Shown: in pieces, positions 1 through 7,827 of the stretch | Numbering within the stretch: position 1 is the stretch's first letter | Layout of the letters: each line of letters starts with the position of its first letter | Assembly (NCBI GenBank): GCA_003485825.1 | Contig: DNHN01000228.1 | Location: 1 to 12,759, forward strand | Source: Bacteroidota bacterium | Lineage (GTDB): Bacteria > Bacteroidota > Bacteroidia > NS11-12g > UBA9320 | Direction: 5' to 3' | Length of the DNA: 12,759 nt | Translations under genes and position numbers: made by a program | The notes under the pieces: generated by a model | Seen by the model: only the letters and a program-made list of their open reading frames with translations | What the model was told of the DNA's origin: nothing | The model's database searches: none

Positions 1-717
1 ATACTCAGGAAGCATAATACCATCTTCCATACGTACTTGACGTGTGCCACCTCGTTTTACTCTGTAGTCTTTCATTTGATGCTTACCTAGGGTAAGACCA
101 TCACTTTGACCAACATAGTAAGCGTCTGTGTTAAAGTTAGCCTCATTCATCTGATCAGGATCTGGTTCTAAGATACCTTCTCTTATCAAAATCATTTCAT
201 TCACTCTATCGCTTCTCCAAGCTGCATATGCTGTAGCTTGTTGCCAGTTCACTCCTACTACAGGGTAATCCTGGTAAGCTGGATGGCGGTAGTAATAGTC
301 TACATAAGGCTCATTGTATGCTAGTCTATCTCTCCACACATTTGTATCCGGTAGTGCATTGATGCCTACTTCAGGATAATCTACATATACACGCTTTAGC
401 CAAAACACATATTCACGGTAATGACTATTAGTAACTTCCGTCTCATCCATATAAAATGAAGGTACAGAAACTTTACGCTCTACGTTATTGTGCTCATAGG
501 TTACGTCCTGCTCTGAAGAACCCATTGTGAAAGCACCACCATGAACCAATACAAGACCTGGACCAGTTTCTTGACCCGCATACTCGTGCTTTTCAAAACC
601 TCCCCACTTAGAATCATTGTAATTCCAACCGGTGCTTGAAGATTTCTCTTTTTTACAAGCTACTGATGACATCACTGTCAATGCAAGTAAGCTTATTGTG
701 AATTTATTTAACTTCAT
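1..717 (-). CDS. gldJ: GldJ-like gliding motility / T9SS lipoprotein, C-terminal part beyond window
   Basis: I translated this reverse-strand frame by hand. It is open from an ATG at 717 to the window edge and gives 239 N-terminal residues. Residues 1-21 form a lipoprotein signal (MKLNKF start, hydrophobic stretch, SVAC with Cys21 as the predicted lipidated residue). The remainder matches the formylglycine-generating-enzyme/sulfatase-modifying-factor fold used by GldJ and GldK: TGPGLVLVHGGAFTMGS near 52-68, FYMDETEVTN near 88-97, and HPAYQDYPVVGVNWQQA near 146-162. The TGWNYND and TGPGL segments resemble GldJ rather than GldK, and proximity to porU/porV matches the gldJ neighbourhood known in Flavobacterium. 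In that genus GldJ is an outer-membrane lipoprotein needed for gliding and for stability of the GldK ring component. About half of a typical ~560-residue GldJ is missing. It follows the upstream PorP/SprF gene on the same strand after 74 bp, so cotranscription is possible. The main alternative is a GldK-type paralogue. Confidence 0.82.
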   Translation of the reverse strand, partial: MKLNKFTISLLALTVMSSVACKKEKSSSTGWNYNDSKWGGFEKHEYAGQETGPGLVLVHGGAFTMGSSEQDVTYEHNNVERKVSVPSFYMDETEVTNSHYREYVFWLKRVYVDYPEVGINALPDTNVWRDRLAYNEPYVDYYYRHPAYQDYPVVGVNWQQATAYAAWRSDRVNEMILIREGILEPDPDQMNEANFNTDAYYVGQSDGLTLGKHQMKDYRVKRGGTRQVRMEDGIMLPEY

Positions 718-791
718 ATAATTTAAAACCTTTACTTATAACTCTACCTAACCTTCAAATATTGTGCAATTATACATTTTTTTGAGTCAGA

Positions 792-1784
792 TTAAAAATC
801 TGGACAACTGATCTTACGGTACTTTCTACTGGGTTTACGAGCACACCACTCTATACCTGCGGATATCTCATGCGAGCCTGGAGCAGCTGATCGAGCACCA
901 CTTACAGTGAGATCGAAACTGTACCCAAATTTGAACTTATCCTTACGGAAACCTACCAACGCCATAAGTGCATCTGAGTTACCGTATTCACCAAATGTCT
1001 GTCTAAACCACAACCCAGTAACCAAAGGACCTTTGTTGTAATAGAAACCAATATTCATTTGCGTAAATTGATTCTGAAGCATAAACAACACGTTAGGAGA
1101 TATCGTAGATTCTGGATTTTTACGCCCATCCAATGGTATCACCAATCCACCATGAGCAGTATACCTTCTTGGTATTATACCCACAGGATTGTTAAAAAAC
1201 GACTGATTAGGCTCTATAAGATTATGAACCGCTATCCCAGCATAAAATCGCTCTGAATAACCCAATACACCTGTAGCGAAATTTGCATACCCTTTAGAAT
1301 CACCAACGAATGGCTCAGCAGTGGGGTTTATAAAGCCTGCACTAGGGTCTATCTGATCTTCAAAACGGAGACGCTGCCAATCTATGCTGCGCTGACCGTA
1401 TTGACCTTCTATTCCAAAACGCATCGTAAATTTACGCGTAACGGGAAGTTGGAAGGAGTATCCTGCCGAAACGGAGGTAGACCTCAGTAGACCTTCACCT
1501 GCTCTATCATCTAAAAGAAGCAACGAAATACCTCCGCCAATCTTATCAAAGTGTTGATCATAACTTGCACTAGAGGTAATAAATGTACCTGGAAGTGATG
1601 GCCATTGATTTCTATAATTTAACACTACTCTACCGCCTCCATTACATGTACCCGTACCCGCCATTGCAGGATTGGTGTATATTGGAGCTGCGTAAAATTG
1701 TGTGAATTCAGGGTCTTGAGCTTGTACATTAGTACACGCCAAGAGTCCCATCGTTAATAAAATAGCAGCTTGTAATTTTTTCAT
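792..1784 (-). CDS. PorP/SprF-family type IX secretion system outer-membrane protein
   Basis: Predicted outer-membrane beta-barrel of the PorP/SprF family, 330 residues from the ATG at 1784. A signal peptide (about 1-23, KK then a hydrophobic core, ending VQAQ) is followed by the family hallmark DPEFTQFY...YTNPAMAG (24-43) and the LNYRNQWP motif. The body has alternating aromatic and polar stretches typical of barrel strands, and the chain ends in Cys-Pro-Asp-Phe. Cysteines are at 17, 47, 314 and 327. Known members either work with the GldKLMN/PorKLMN complex (PorP) or help export one specific large adhesin (SprF with SprB). No adhesin gene is adjacent here, so the partner is unknown and I give no symbol. 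An in-frame GTG at 1805 would add 7 residues, but it sits on a promoter-like element and the signal peptide reads better from the ATG. C17 in LLAC leaves a lipoprotein signal possible. Confidence 0.88.
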   Translation of the reverse strand: MKKLQAAILLTMGLLACTNVQAQDPEFTQFYAAPIYTNPAMAGTGTCNGGGRVVLNYRNQWPSLPGTFITSSASYDQHFDKIGGGISLLLLDDRAGEGLLRSTSVSAGYSFQLPVTRKFTMRFGIEGQYGQRSIDWQRLRFEDQIDPSAGFINPTAEPFVGDSKGYANFATGVLGYSERFYAGIAVHNLIEPNQSFFNNPVGIIPRRYTAHGGLVIPLDGRKNPESTISPNVLFMLQNQFTQMNIGFYYNKGPLVTGLWFRQTFGEYGNSDALMALVGFRKDKFKFGYSFDLTVSGARSAAPGSHEISAGIEWCARKPSRKYRKISCPDF

Positions 1785-1804
1785 TCTACTTGTCTTGTAA
1801 TTCA

Positions 1805-1812
1805 CAAAGATA
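1805..1812 (-). promoter_or_regulatory. Bacteroidota -7 promoter element for the PorP/SprF-family gene
   Basis: Read on the minus strand the bases are TATCTTTG, an exact match to the Bacteroidota sigma-ABfr -7 consensus TAnnTTTG. It ends 20 bp before the ATG at 1784, so transcription would start around 1797-1800 with a leader of about 15 nt. I see no good -33 TTTG box at the usual spacing, only an AT-rich tract, so this rests on the -7 match and its position. It argues against the GTG at 1805, whose first base lies within the element. Confidence 0.5.
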
Positions 1813-1842
1813 TAACATTTATAAAACTACGCTCAGAAAATC

Positions 1843-1890
1843 TAATTATTGTGTCAGATTTGTTTTTTAATAGCAAATACACAATAATTA
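1843..1890. repeat. 12-bp perfect inverted repeat in the divergent porP-like/porU intergenic region
   Basis: The left arm TAATTATTGTGT (1843-1854) is the exact reverse complement of the right arm ACACAATAATTA (1879-1890), with 24 nt between them. After a 3-nt bulge on the left side (CAG, 1855-1857) pairing resumes for 5 bp: ATTTG (1858-1862) with CAAAT (1874-1878). This leaves a T-rich loop. The structure lies between two divergent transcription units. It could be an operator bound by a dimeric regulator, or a hairpin in the porU leader if transcription starts upstream of it. No function is assigned. Confidence 0.6.
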
Positions 1891-1944
1891 ATGCCGTAAT
1901 ATTGTTAGATTATCAACAGATTAAGAATAAGTATATTTTACCGA

Positions 1945-4900
1945 ATGAAAATCACCTTATCCAGACACCTAATTCCATTGTTATTACTTGTAGCGTCCAA
2001 CTTGTGTGCTTACGCTCAAAACAATGCAATTACACTACAATGGAAGATCAATGAAAACCCAACAATAAAACCGGAAAACACCCTGCATGAAGTACTAAAT
2101 GTGGCGATGTGCGAGGAATGTGCCGCCAAAACAACAGAGGACAACCTGTATAAGATTCCTTATTATACCAGAAAAATAGCCGCAGAATTCATAGACATAG
2201 ACCAAGTCCGTCTGAAGGATATAAAAACACAGTCTTCCACATCTCAGAAGCTTCACCCCTACCTATCCACAGATTTTGAGATAAACACATCCGAATCAGT
2301 ACAACAAGGTAAGCGGTACATATATATTCAGGTAATTCCAGTACGTAAAAATGGAAATACACTAGAATATTTAACCAGTTTTACTCTTGATGTGCAGACT
2401 AGAGCATATGCCAGAACAACTGCGAATCTCAAAAAGAAAAAAGATCAAACGTACAATTCAGTACTTGAAAGTGGCAACTTCTATAAGCTGGCTATAGGCA
2501 GTGATGGAGTCTATAAAATAGATAAGTCATTTCTAGTTGGCAGCGGTGCAGACCTTAGTACTCTGAGAATGTCGAAATTTAAGCTCTACGGCAATGGTGG
2601 ACATATGTTACCTGAGGTAATCGCTCAGCAACGCTACGATGACCTGCAAGAAAATGCCATATATGCAGTAGACAATAATGGCAATGATATCATGGATGAT
2701 GACGATTACTTCCTATGGTACGGCACTGGTCCCACGAAGTTTAATTATGTAAAATCAACCCAATCGTATGATGCCATAGGGCATGATTTCGATATAGGAG
2801 CCTACTACTTCATCACTTGGGATTCTCCTACCAATGGAAAACGAATGACTACCTCTCCTGCGAATGATGGACTAAACACTGATGCCATTATTACTACCTA
2901 CGAGCACATCGTCTATCATGAGAGTAATGAACAAAACCACATACAATCTGGAAGAAAATGGTGGGGTGATATGATGCAAATCACGACGTTCAAGAATTTC
3001 AATTACAACATTTCTAATGTAGCTACTAGTGAAAAAGTAGGTGTACGGTCTATAGTCACTGCCAGAACTCTTCGGGGTTTCACCGCAGGAATGACGCTAA
3101 GACTAGGAGACTCTCTGATCCGCAGCATAACTTTTAATACGGTAGATGGCAGCTATGACGAGAGATATGCTGATCGTCCTACGACCATGACCAAAAACGT
3201 AGGTGTCCAAGATGGGAATCTAACTCTTGCTTATGATTTCAGCAAGACACTGAATGAAGCTGCTGCTTGGATAGACTACCACGTGCTCACTGTGCCACGT
3301 AAACTAATCGATAATGGAGAGCAGCAAATTATTCGAATTAATAGAAAGACGGAAATCGGTAACCTGCAATACAATATAGAACAACTTAATGCTCAGAGTT
3401 TCATCTGGAATATCACGGACCACATCAATGTCAGCAGACAAGCGACTTATTCCAACGGTACCTTCAGCTCATTCAAAGTAGCTAATGTAGCGACAGATAT
3501 GAAGCCTAGATTTATCCTTGCTTCTGCTAATAATGCTAAGATTCCTGGTTTCATTGGAAAAATAAAAAACCAAAACCTACACGCTATCAAGGACATAGAT
3601 TACCTCATGGTGACCAGTCCAGAGCTTGAGGAGCAGACCAATAGACTGGCAGATTTTCACAGAGCAAATGGGTTAGTGGTGCAGGTGGTCATTACCCCAG
3701 AAGTATTCAACGAGTTTTCTAGTGGGTCTCAAGATGTGACTGCTATACGAGATCTGAGTAAGCTCATCTACGATAGGGGAATGCTACCTGGTGCAGAACG
3801 TACCTTCAAACATATTCTTTTGTTTGGTGATGCCAGCTATGATTATAAAAATGTGGAAGAAAACAACACCAACATAGTTCCCATTTATCAGAGTTATGAG
3901 AGTAATGAACCCACTAGATCGTATTGTTCAGATGACTACTATGCTATTTTAGATGATTCAGAAGGTTATTGGGGAATCACCTCAGCAGATGAAGGCCTTG
4001 ACCTAAACGTAGGAAGACTACCCGCCAGTAATGCCGCTGAAGCTAAAATAATGGTAGATAAAATTATTCACTACCACAGTGAGTCTAGTCGTGGAAACTG
4101 GATGCAGACCATCACTTTTGTGGCTGATGACGAAAACTATAATCAACACGTAGGTCCATCTGAAAATATGACTGCAGGTATAAGTCTTCAGAGCCCTGAG
4201 TACAACATCAATAAAATTTGGATGGATGCTTATGAGCAAGTATCATTTGGCAGTGGGAATAAGTACCCGAAAGTAAATGTAGATATCACCAAAGTAATAG
4301 GCTCCCAAGGAACCCTGATCTTTAATTATGTGGGGCATGGTGGAGAAAATGGAATGGCGCACGAAAGAGTAGTGACTAGACCAGAGATAGCTAGCTGGAG
4401 TAATTACGATAAACTCTCTTTCTACATCACTGCCAGCTGCGAGTTAGCTAAAATAGACAATCTAGATATTGAGTCTCCAGGAGAGCTAATGCTACTAAAC
4501 CCTAACGGAGGTGCTATAGGCTTACTCGCAACTACTAGAGTAGTTTTTATAGGAGCCAATACAGAGCTTAATACACTCCTAGTGAATAACAATCTCCTAA
4601 GACAGGCAAATGGTCAGCTTCCTGCACTTGGAGAAGCTTATGCTAAAATGAGAAACGACGATGGAAATGAAGAAGTAAACAAACGCTGCTTCATCCTGCT
4701 TGCAGACCCCGCTATGAGGCTCCTTAGTCCGTCAGAAAAAGTAGTTACTACATTTATAAATGATGTACCTATAGGCCTATTCACTGACACCAGTAGCTCA
4801 CAGTATGATACACTTAAGGCATTAGACCTTGTCACTATAGAAGGAGAAATACGAGATCAGAATAATGTGTTGCTTTCAGATTTTAATGGCACAGTATATC

Positions 4901-5841
4901 CTACCTTCTATGACAAACCGGGCAAGTACAAGACACTAGTAAATGATCCTCAAAGCTTGCCTCTTGAATTTGAAGAGCAAAATAGAGTTATCTATAAAGG
5001 AGCTATAACTGCTACCAATGGCAAATTTAAATTCCAATTTGTAGTTCCCAAGGACATTGCATACAATGTAGCTCCGGGGAAACTATCCTACTATGCCAAA
5101 GATGGACTGATGCATGGTGGTGGAGCAGAGATTAGTTATCCTGTAGGTGGCACCTCTGATAATGTGATAGATGACACTAAATTTGACCAACTCGAACTCT
5201 TTATAGACGATGAAAGCTGGGTCTTTGGAGGAGGTACAGACCGTACTCCTTTACTCTTAGCTAAGCTATTAGACAGCAGTGGTATTAATACCATAGGTAG
5301 TGGTATAGGTCGAGAAATGGTGGCTACTTTAGATGCAGGTACAGATGCGGAGCGAATCATCATTGTAAACGACTATTTTAAACCTGAGCTGAATAGCTAT
5401 CAGGCCGGCAGCGTAGAGTATCCCTTTGAAGAACTTCCACCTGGTAGGCATACACTAAGCTTAAAGGTTTGGGATGTATATAATAACAGTAAGGATGCCT
5501 ATACAGAATTTGAGGTAGCAGAGAATAAAGAAATTCAACTTTCCAATGTCCTCAACTATCCAAATCCGTTTAGTTCCAATACGGCATTTCACTTTGACCA
5601 CAATAAAGCAGGACAGTACCTGACCGCGAACCTGATCATAGCTACCGTCTCTGGTAAAGTAATAAAAAGCATAACGCAAGACATCCCAAATGCACCTGCA
5701 CACTCCTCAGACATACTGTGGGATGCCAAGGATGACTATGGAGACCGTATAGGAAGAGGAGTCTATATTTATACGTTAAAAGTACGCGCTGAAGATGGCT
5801 CCACTTTTAGTAAAACAGAAAAATTGTACATCGTAAACTAA
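1945..5841 (+). CDS. porU: PorU, type IX secretion system C-terminal signal peptidase/sortase
   Basis: Surface-exposed cysteine protease (peptidase family C25, gingipain-like) of 1298 residues. In the T9SS attachment complex PorU removes the C-terminal domain of secreted cargo and joins the cargo to a surface anchor. A signal peptide covers about 1-25 (ending AYAQ). A long beta-rich N-terminal region follows. The C25 domain spans about 550-930: LLFGDASYDYKN, then NYVGHGGENG with catalytic His798, then FYITASCELA with catalytic Cys832. The 34-residue His-Cys spacing is close to that of gingipains. The domain closes with LLADPAMRLL near 917-926. The end (about 1200-1298) is a FlgD/Ig-like sorting domain starting YPNPF at 1205, expected because PorU itself carries a T9SS domain. 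Length is normal for Bacteroidota PorU. A CEEC pair at residues 56-59 is noted separately. The porV gene starts 10 bp downstream. The leader is AT-rich with no clear Shine-Dalgarno; TATATTTT at 1932 is only a weak -7 candidate. Confidence 0.95.
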   Translation: MKITLSRHLIPLLLLVASNLCAYAQNNAITLQWKINENPTIKPENTLHEVLNVAMCEECAAKTTEDNLYKIPYYTRKIAAEFIDIDQVRLKDIKTQSSTSQKLHPYLSTDFEINTSESVQQGKRYIYIQVIPVRKNGNTLEYLTSFTLDVQTRAYARTTANLKKKKDQTYNSVLESGNFYKLAIGSDGVYKIDKSFLVGSGADLSTLRMSKFKLYGNGGHMLPEVIAQQRYDDLQENAIYAVDNNGNDIMDDDDYFLWYGTGPTKFNYVKSTQSYDAIGHDFDIGAYYFITWDSPTNGKRMTTSPANDGLNTDAIITTYEHIVYHESNEQNHIQSGRKWWGDMMQITTFKNFNYNISNVATSEKVGVRSIVTARTLRGFTAGMTLRLGDSLIRSITFNTVDGSYDERYADRPTTMTKNVGVQDGNLTLAYDFSKTLNEAAAWIDYHVLTVPRKLIDNGEQQIIRINRKTEIGNLQYNIEQLNAQSFIWNITDHINVSRQATYSNGTFSSFKVANVATDMKPRFILASANNAKIPGFIGKIKNQNLHAIKDIDYLMVTSPELEEQTNRLADFHRANGLVVQVVITPEVFNEFSSGSQDVTAIRDLSKLIYDRGMLPGAERTFKHILLFGDASYDYKNVEENNTNIVPIYQSYESNEPTRSYCSDDYYAILDDSEGYWGITSADEGLDLNVGRLPASNAAEAKIMVDKIIHYHSESSRGNWMQTITFVADDENYNQHVGPSENMTAGISLQSPEYNINKIWMDAYEQVSFGSGNKYPKVNVDITKVIGSQGTLIFNYVGHGGENGMAHERVVTRPEIASWSNYDKLSFYITASCELAKIDNLDIESPGELMLLNPNGGAIGLLATTRVVFIGANTELNTLLVNNNLLRQANGQLPALGEAYAKMRNDDGNEEVNKRCFILLADPAMRLLSPSEKVVTTFINDVPIGLFTDTSSSQYDTLKALDLVTIEGEIRDQNNVLLSDFNGTVYPTFYDKPGKYKTLVNDPQSLPLEFEEQNRVIYKGAITATNGKFKFQFVVPKDIAYNVAPGKLSYYAKDGLMHGGGAEISYPVGGTSDNVIDDTKFDQLELFIDDESWVFGGGTDRTPLLLAKLLDSSGINTIGSGIGREMVATLDAGTDAERIIIVNDYFKPELNSYQAGSVEYPFEELPPGRHTLSLKVWDVYNNSKDAYTEFEVAENKEIQLSNVLNYPNPFSSNTAFHFDHNKAGQYLTANLIIATVSGKVIKSITQDIPNAPAHSSDILWDAKDDYGDRIGRGVYIYTLKVRAEDGSTFSKTEKLYIVN

Positions 5842-5851
5842 TAAAAAATTA

Positions 5852-7093
5852 ATGATACATTTGCCAAAAATTAAGACAAAATTGAAATCGTATATTTTTA
5901 TTTTCACCGCAGTATTACTCGCATTTAGCAGTTCAGCACAGGTGATTAACACCAATAAAGACTTATTAGGTCAGCGAAACGTAATCACTACTGCTGCTCC
6001 ATTTCTACTTATATCTCCAGATTCTAGATCTGCTGCTATGGGAGACTTGGGAGTAGCGACTTCAGCAGATGCCAACTCCATACACTGGAACCCGTCTAAG
6101 CTAGCCTTTATAGACGGAGACGCAGGAATAGCTATCTCCGCAGCACCTTGGCTACGTCAACTTGTGCCAGACATCTGGTTTTACTACATGAGTGGCTATA
6201 AAAAAATTGACGATAAGAGCACGGTAGCTATGTCACTTCGCTACTTTACTTTAGGAGATATTCAGTTTACAGACCAGGTAGGAAATCCTACAGGAAATTA
6301 TGAGCCTAAAGAATTCTCTTTGGATGGAGCCTATGCCCGTAAGCTATCGAAAAACCTGTCACTCGGTATCGCACTGAGATTTGTATTTTCCGACCTTGCT
6401 AGAGGCCAAGTAGGAACTAGTGGATCAGAGATAAAAGCCGGTACTGCAGGTGCTGGAGATATCTCGATGACCTACATGAATGACATCAAAATCGGAGAAA
6501 AAGATTTTGACTTTACCATCGGAGGAAATATCAGTAATATAGGCAACAAGATAACCTATACTACAGAAGCGAATAGAGATTTTATTCCTGTTAACTTACG
6601 ATTGGGTACGTTTTGGAAAACACAGTTAGACGAATACAATGAGATAGGTTTTGGAGTAGACTTCAACAAACTATTGGTACCTACTCCACAGTACATTTAT
6701 GTGCAAACAAATGACGGTACGCAAGATTCTATATACCCTGACGGTAGCAGAGTAATACAAGATAAAATTATAGATGACGGACCACTAATTCAAGGAATGC
6801 TTTCTTCTTTCGGTGATGCCCCTGGAGGTTTTGGTGAAGAATTAAGAGAATTCACTGTTTCTGTGGGTGCAGAGTACTGGTATGCTAAGCAGTTTGCTCT
6901 AAGGGCAGGATACTTCCACGAAGCAGAAACCAAAGGTGCAAGAAGATATGCTACATTCGGTGTGGGACTTAAATATAAAGTCTTCCAAATAGATGCAGCT
7001 TACTTACAACCCTTCACACAACGTCACCCATTACAGAATACAATTAGATTCAGTCTACTGTTTGATATAGACGCATTTAAAGATCAGAAATAA
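5852..7093 (+). CDS. porV: PorV, type IX secretion system outer-membrane shuttle protein
   Basis: Predicted 413-residue outer-membrane beta-barrel (PorV/LptO, related to the FadL/OMPP1 fold). A signal peptide spans about 1-30, ending SSSAQ. The segment PDSRSAAMGDLGVATSADA followed by IHWNPSKLAF (56-86) is characteristic of PorV. The rest consists of repeated amphipathic strands, such as AMSLRYFTLGDIQF and SLGIALRFVFSDLARGQ, and the chain ends in a barrel-like strand with aromatic residues. In known systems PorV binds the C-terminal domain of cargo as it leaves the SprA translocon and delivers it to PorU for cleavage and anchoring. It starts 10 bp after the porU stop, with an A-rich leader and no Shine-Dalgarno, so it is almost certainly cotranscribed with porU. 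A strong terminator follows. The alternative is the paralogue PorQ, but adjacency to porU and the N-terminal motif favour PorV. Confidence 0.93.
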   Translation: MIHLPKIKTKLKSYIFIFTAVLLAFSSSAQVINTNKDLLGQRNVITTAAPFLLISPDSRSAAMGDLGVATSADANSIHWNPSKLAFIDGDAGIAISAAPWLRQLVPDIWFYYMSGYKKIDDKSTVAMSLRYFTLGDIQFTDQVGNPTGNYEPKEFSLDGAYARKLSKNLSLGIALRFVFSDLARGQVGTSGSEIKAGTAGAGDISMTYMNDIKIGEKDFDFTIGGNISNIGNKITYTTEANRDFIPVNLRLGTFWKTQLDEYNEIGFGVDFNKLLVPTPQYIYVQTNDGTQDSIYPDGSRVIQDKIIDDGPLIQGMLSSFGDAPGGFGEELREFTVSVGAEYWYAKQFALRAGYFHEAETKGARRYATFGVGLKYKVFQIDAAYLQPFTQRHPLQNTIRFSLLFDIDAFKDQK

Positions 7094-7114
7094 AAGGAAC
7101 AAAAGTTTCGAATG

Positions 7115-7153
7115 AAAGGCTTGCTTTGTATGTACAGAGCAAGCCTTTTTTTT
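7115..7153 (+). terminator. Rho-independent terminator after porU-porV
   Basis: AAAGGCTTGCT (7115-7125) pairs perfectly with AGCAAGCCTTT (7138-7148). The stem extends inward by four more pairs (one G-U) to a 4-nt loop ATGT at 7130-7133, giving a 15-bp stem. A run of eight T (7146-7153) follows on the plus strand. It lies 22 bp past the porV stop. Read on the minus strand the stem is followed only by TTTCATTC, so termination of the converging operon here would be weaker. Confidence 0.92.
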
Positions 7154-7191
7154 ATGGAAATCTATGGCCCAAAAAAATAGGTAAACTCAGG
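7154..7191. other. Convergent intergenic spacer between porV terminator and hydrolase stop
   Basis: This short AT-rich spacer sits between two converging transcription units. It holds a run of seven A (7171-7177). I see no hairpin followed by a T-run on the minus strand that would serve as a dedicated terminator for the mre operon. Confidence 0.5.
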
Positions 7192-7827
7192 TTATAGATA
7201 GGGATTAGACACCCTCTCCTGCCCTACAGTGGTAAGAGGTCCATGTCCAGAGTATACGATTACCTCATCGGGCATAGTAAGTAGCTGACTCCTGATACTG
7301 CTCAACAGTGTATCCATATCTCCACCTGGCAAATCTGTGCGGCCTATACTCCCTTGAAAAAGAACATCCCCAGCGATCACATAATTCTCTGCAGAGTTAT
7401 AAAAGCATACACTGCCTGGTGAATGCCCGGGGGCAAATCTTATCTCAAACGTAACGTCACCAAAACGAAATGAACTCTCTGCAGCCAGTCCTACTTCAGG
7501 TGCTACTAATTTATCCATCTGCAAGCCGTATTGCATAGCCACTGCTTGTGCACTATCATAAACTACCTTATCCTTCGCATTCACTTCTGGAGTAAGTCCA
7601 TACTGAGAGTGAAACCAATTCACACCGAACACGTGATCTAAATGTGCGTGAGTTAAAATAAGTCGCACTGGGGTAAGCTTTTGAGAATTGAGATACTCAA
7701 ACATACGAGCGTTTTCTTGCGCATCATACATTCCGGGATCTATGACTATGGTATTACCATCTTCATCGGAAATAAGATAGGTATTCTCTCCAAAAGGGCC
7801 AAAAGTAAGCTGATGTACGTGTGTCAT
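7192..7827 (-). CDS. MBL-fold metallohydrolase, glyoxalase II-like (YcbL type)
   Basis: Soluble 211-residue metallo-beta-lactamase-fold hydrolase with no signal peptide, so probably cytoplasmic. The metal-binding set is complete: THAHLDH (His60, His62, Asp64, His65), His135 in APGHSPGS, Asp154 in IAGDVLF, and His195 in YSGHGP. The GSIGRTDLPGGD segment (159-170) is typical of the short YcbL-like glyoxalase II relatives, which lack the extra C-terminal substrate domain of true glyoxalase II. Members hydrolyse thioesters such as S-lactoylglutathione or uncharacterised substrates; the substrate here cannot be read from sequence. The start codon overlaps the rodA stop in an ATGA junction, so translation is probably coupled to rodA and this is the last gene of the mre operon. 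Why a hydrolase belongs in that operon is unclear; it may simply be carried along. Confidence 0.88.
   Translation of the reverse strand: MTHVHQLTFGPFGENTYLISDEDGNTIVIDPGMYDAQENARMFEYLNSQKLTPVRLILTHAHLDHVFGVNWFHSQYGLTPEVNAKDKVVYDSAQAVAMQYGLQMDKLVAPEVGLAAESSFRFGDVTFEIRFAPGHSPGSVCFYNSAENYVIAGDVLFQGSIGRTDLPGGDMDTLLSSIRSQLLTMPDEVIVYSGHGPLTTVGQERVSNPYL

Noticed and set aside
1932..1939. TATATTTT as a -7 promoter element for porU
   Set aside because: It lacks the final G of TAnnTTTG, has no TTG box at proper spacing, and would leave almost no leader before the ATG.
2005..2007. Cys21 in the PorU signal peptide as a lipidation site
   Set aside because: The preceding residues are Asn-Leu, which do not fit a lipobox, while AYAQ gives a good signal peptidase I site.
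1851..2054. Short plus-strand frame (67 codons, GTG start) overlapping the porU start
   Set aside because: It begins within the inverted repeat and runs out of frame through the PorU signal peptide; no recognisable protein features.
4018..4239. Minus-strand short frames inside porU (also 4638-4835, 5136-5363, 5461-5703)
   Set aside because: All lie antisense within a clearly real 1298-residue gene and have no motif or start context.
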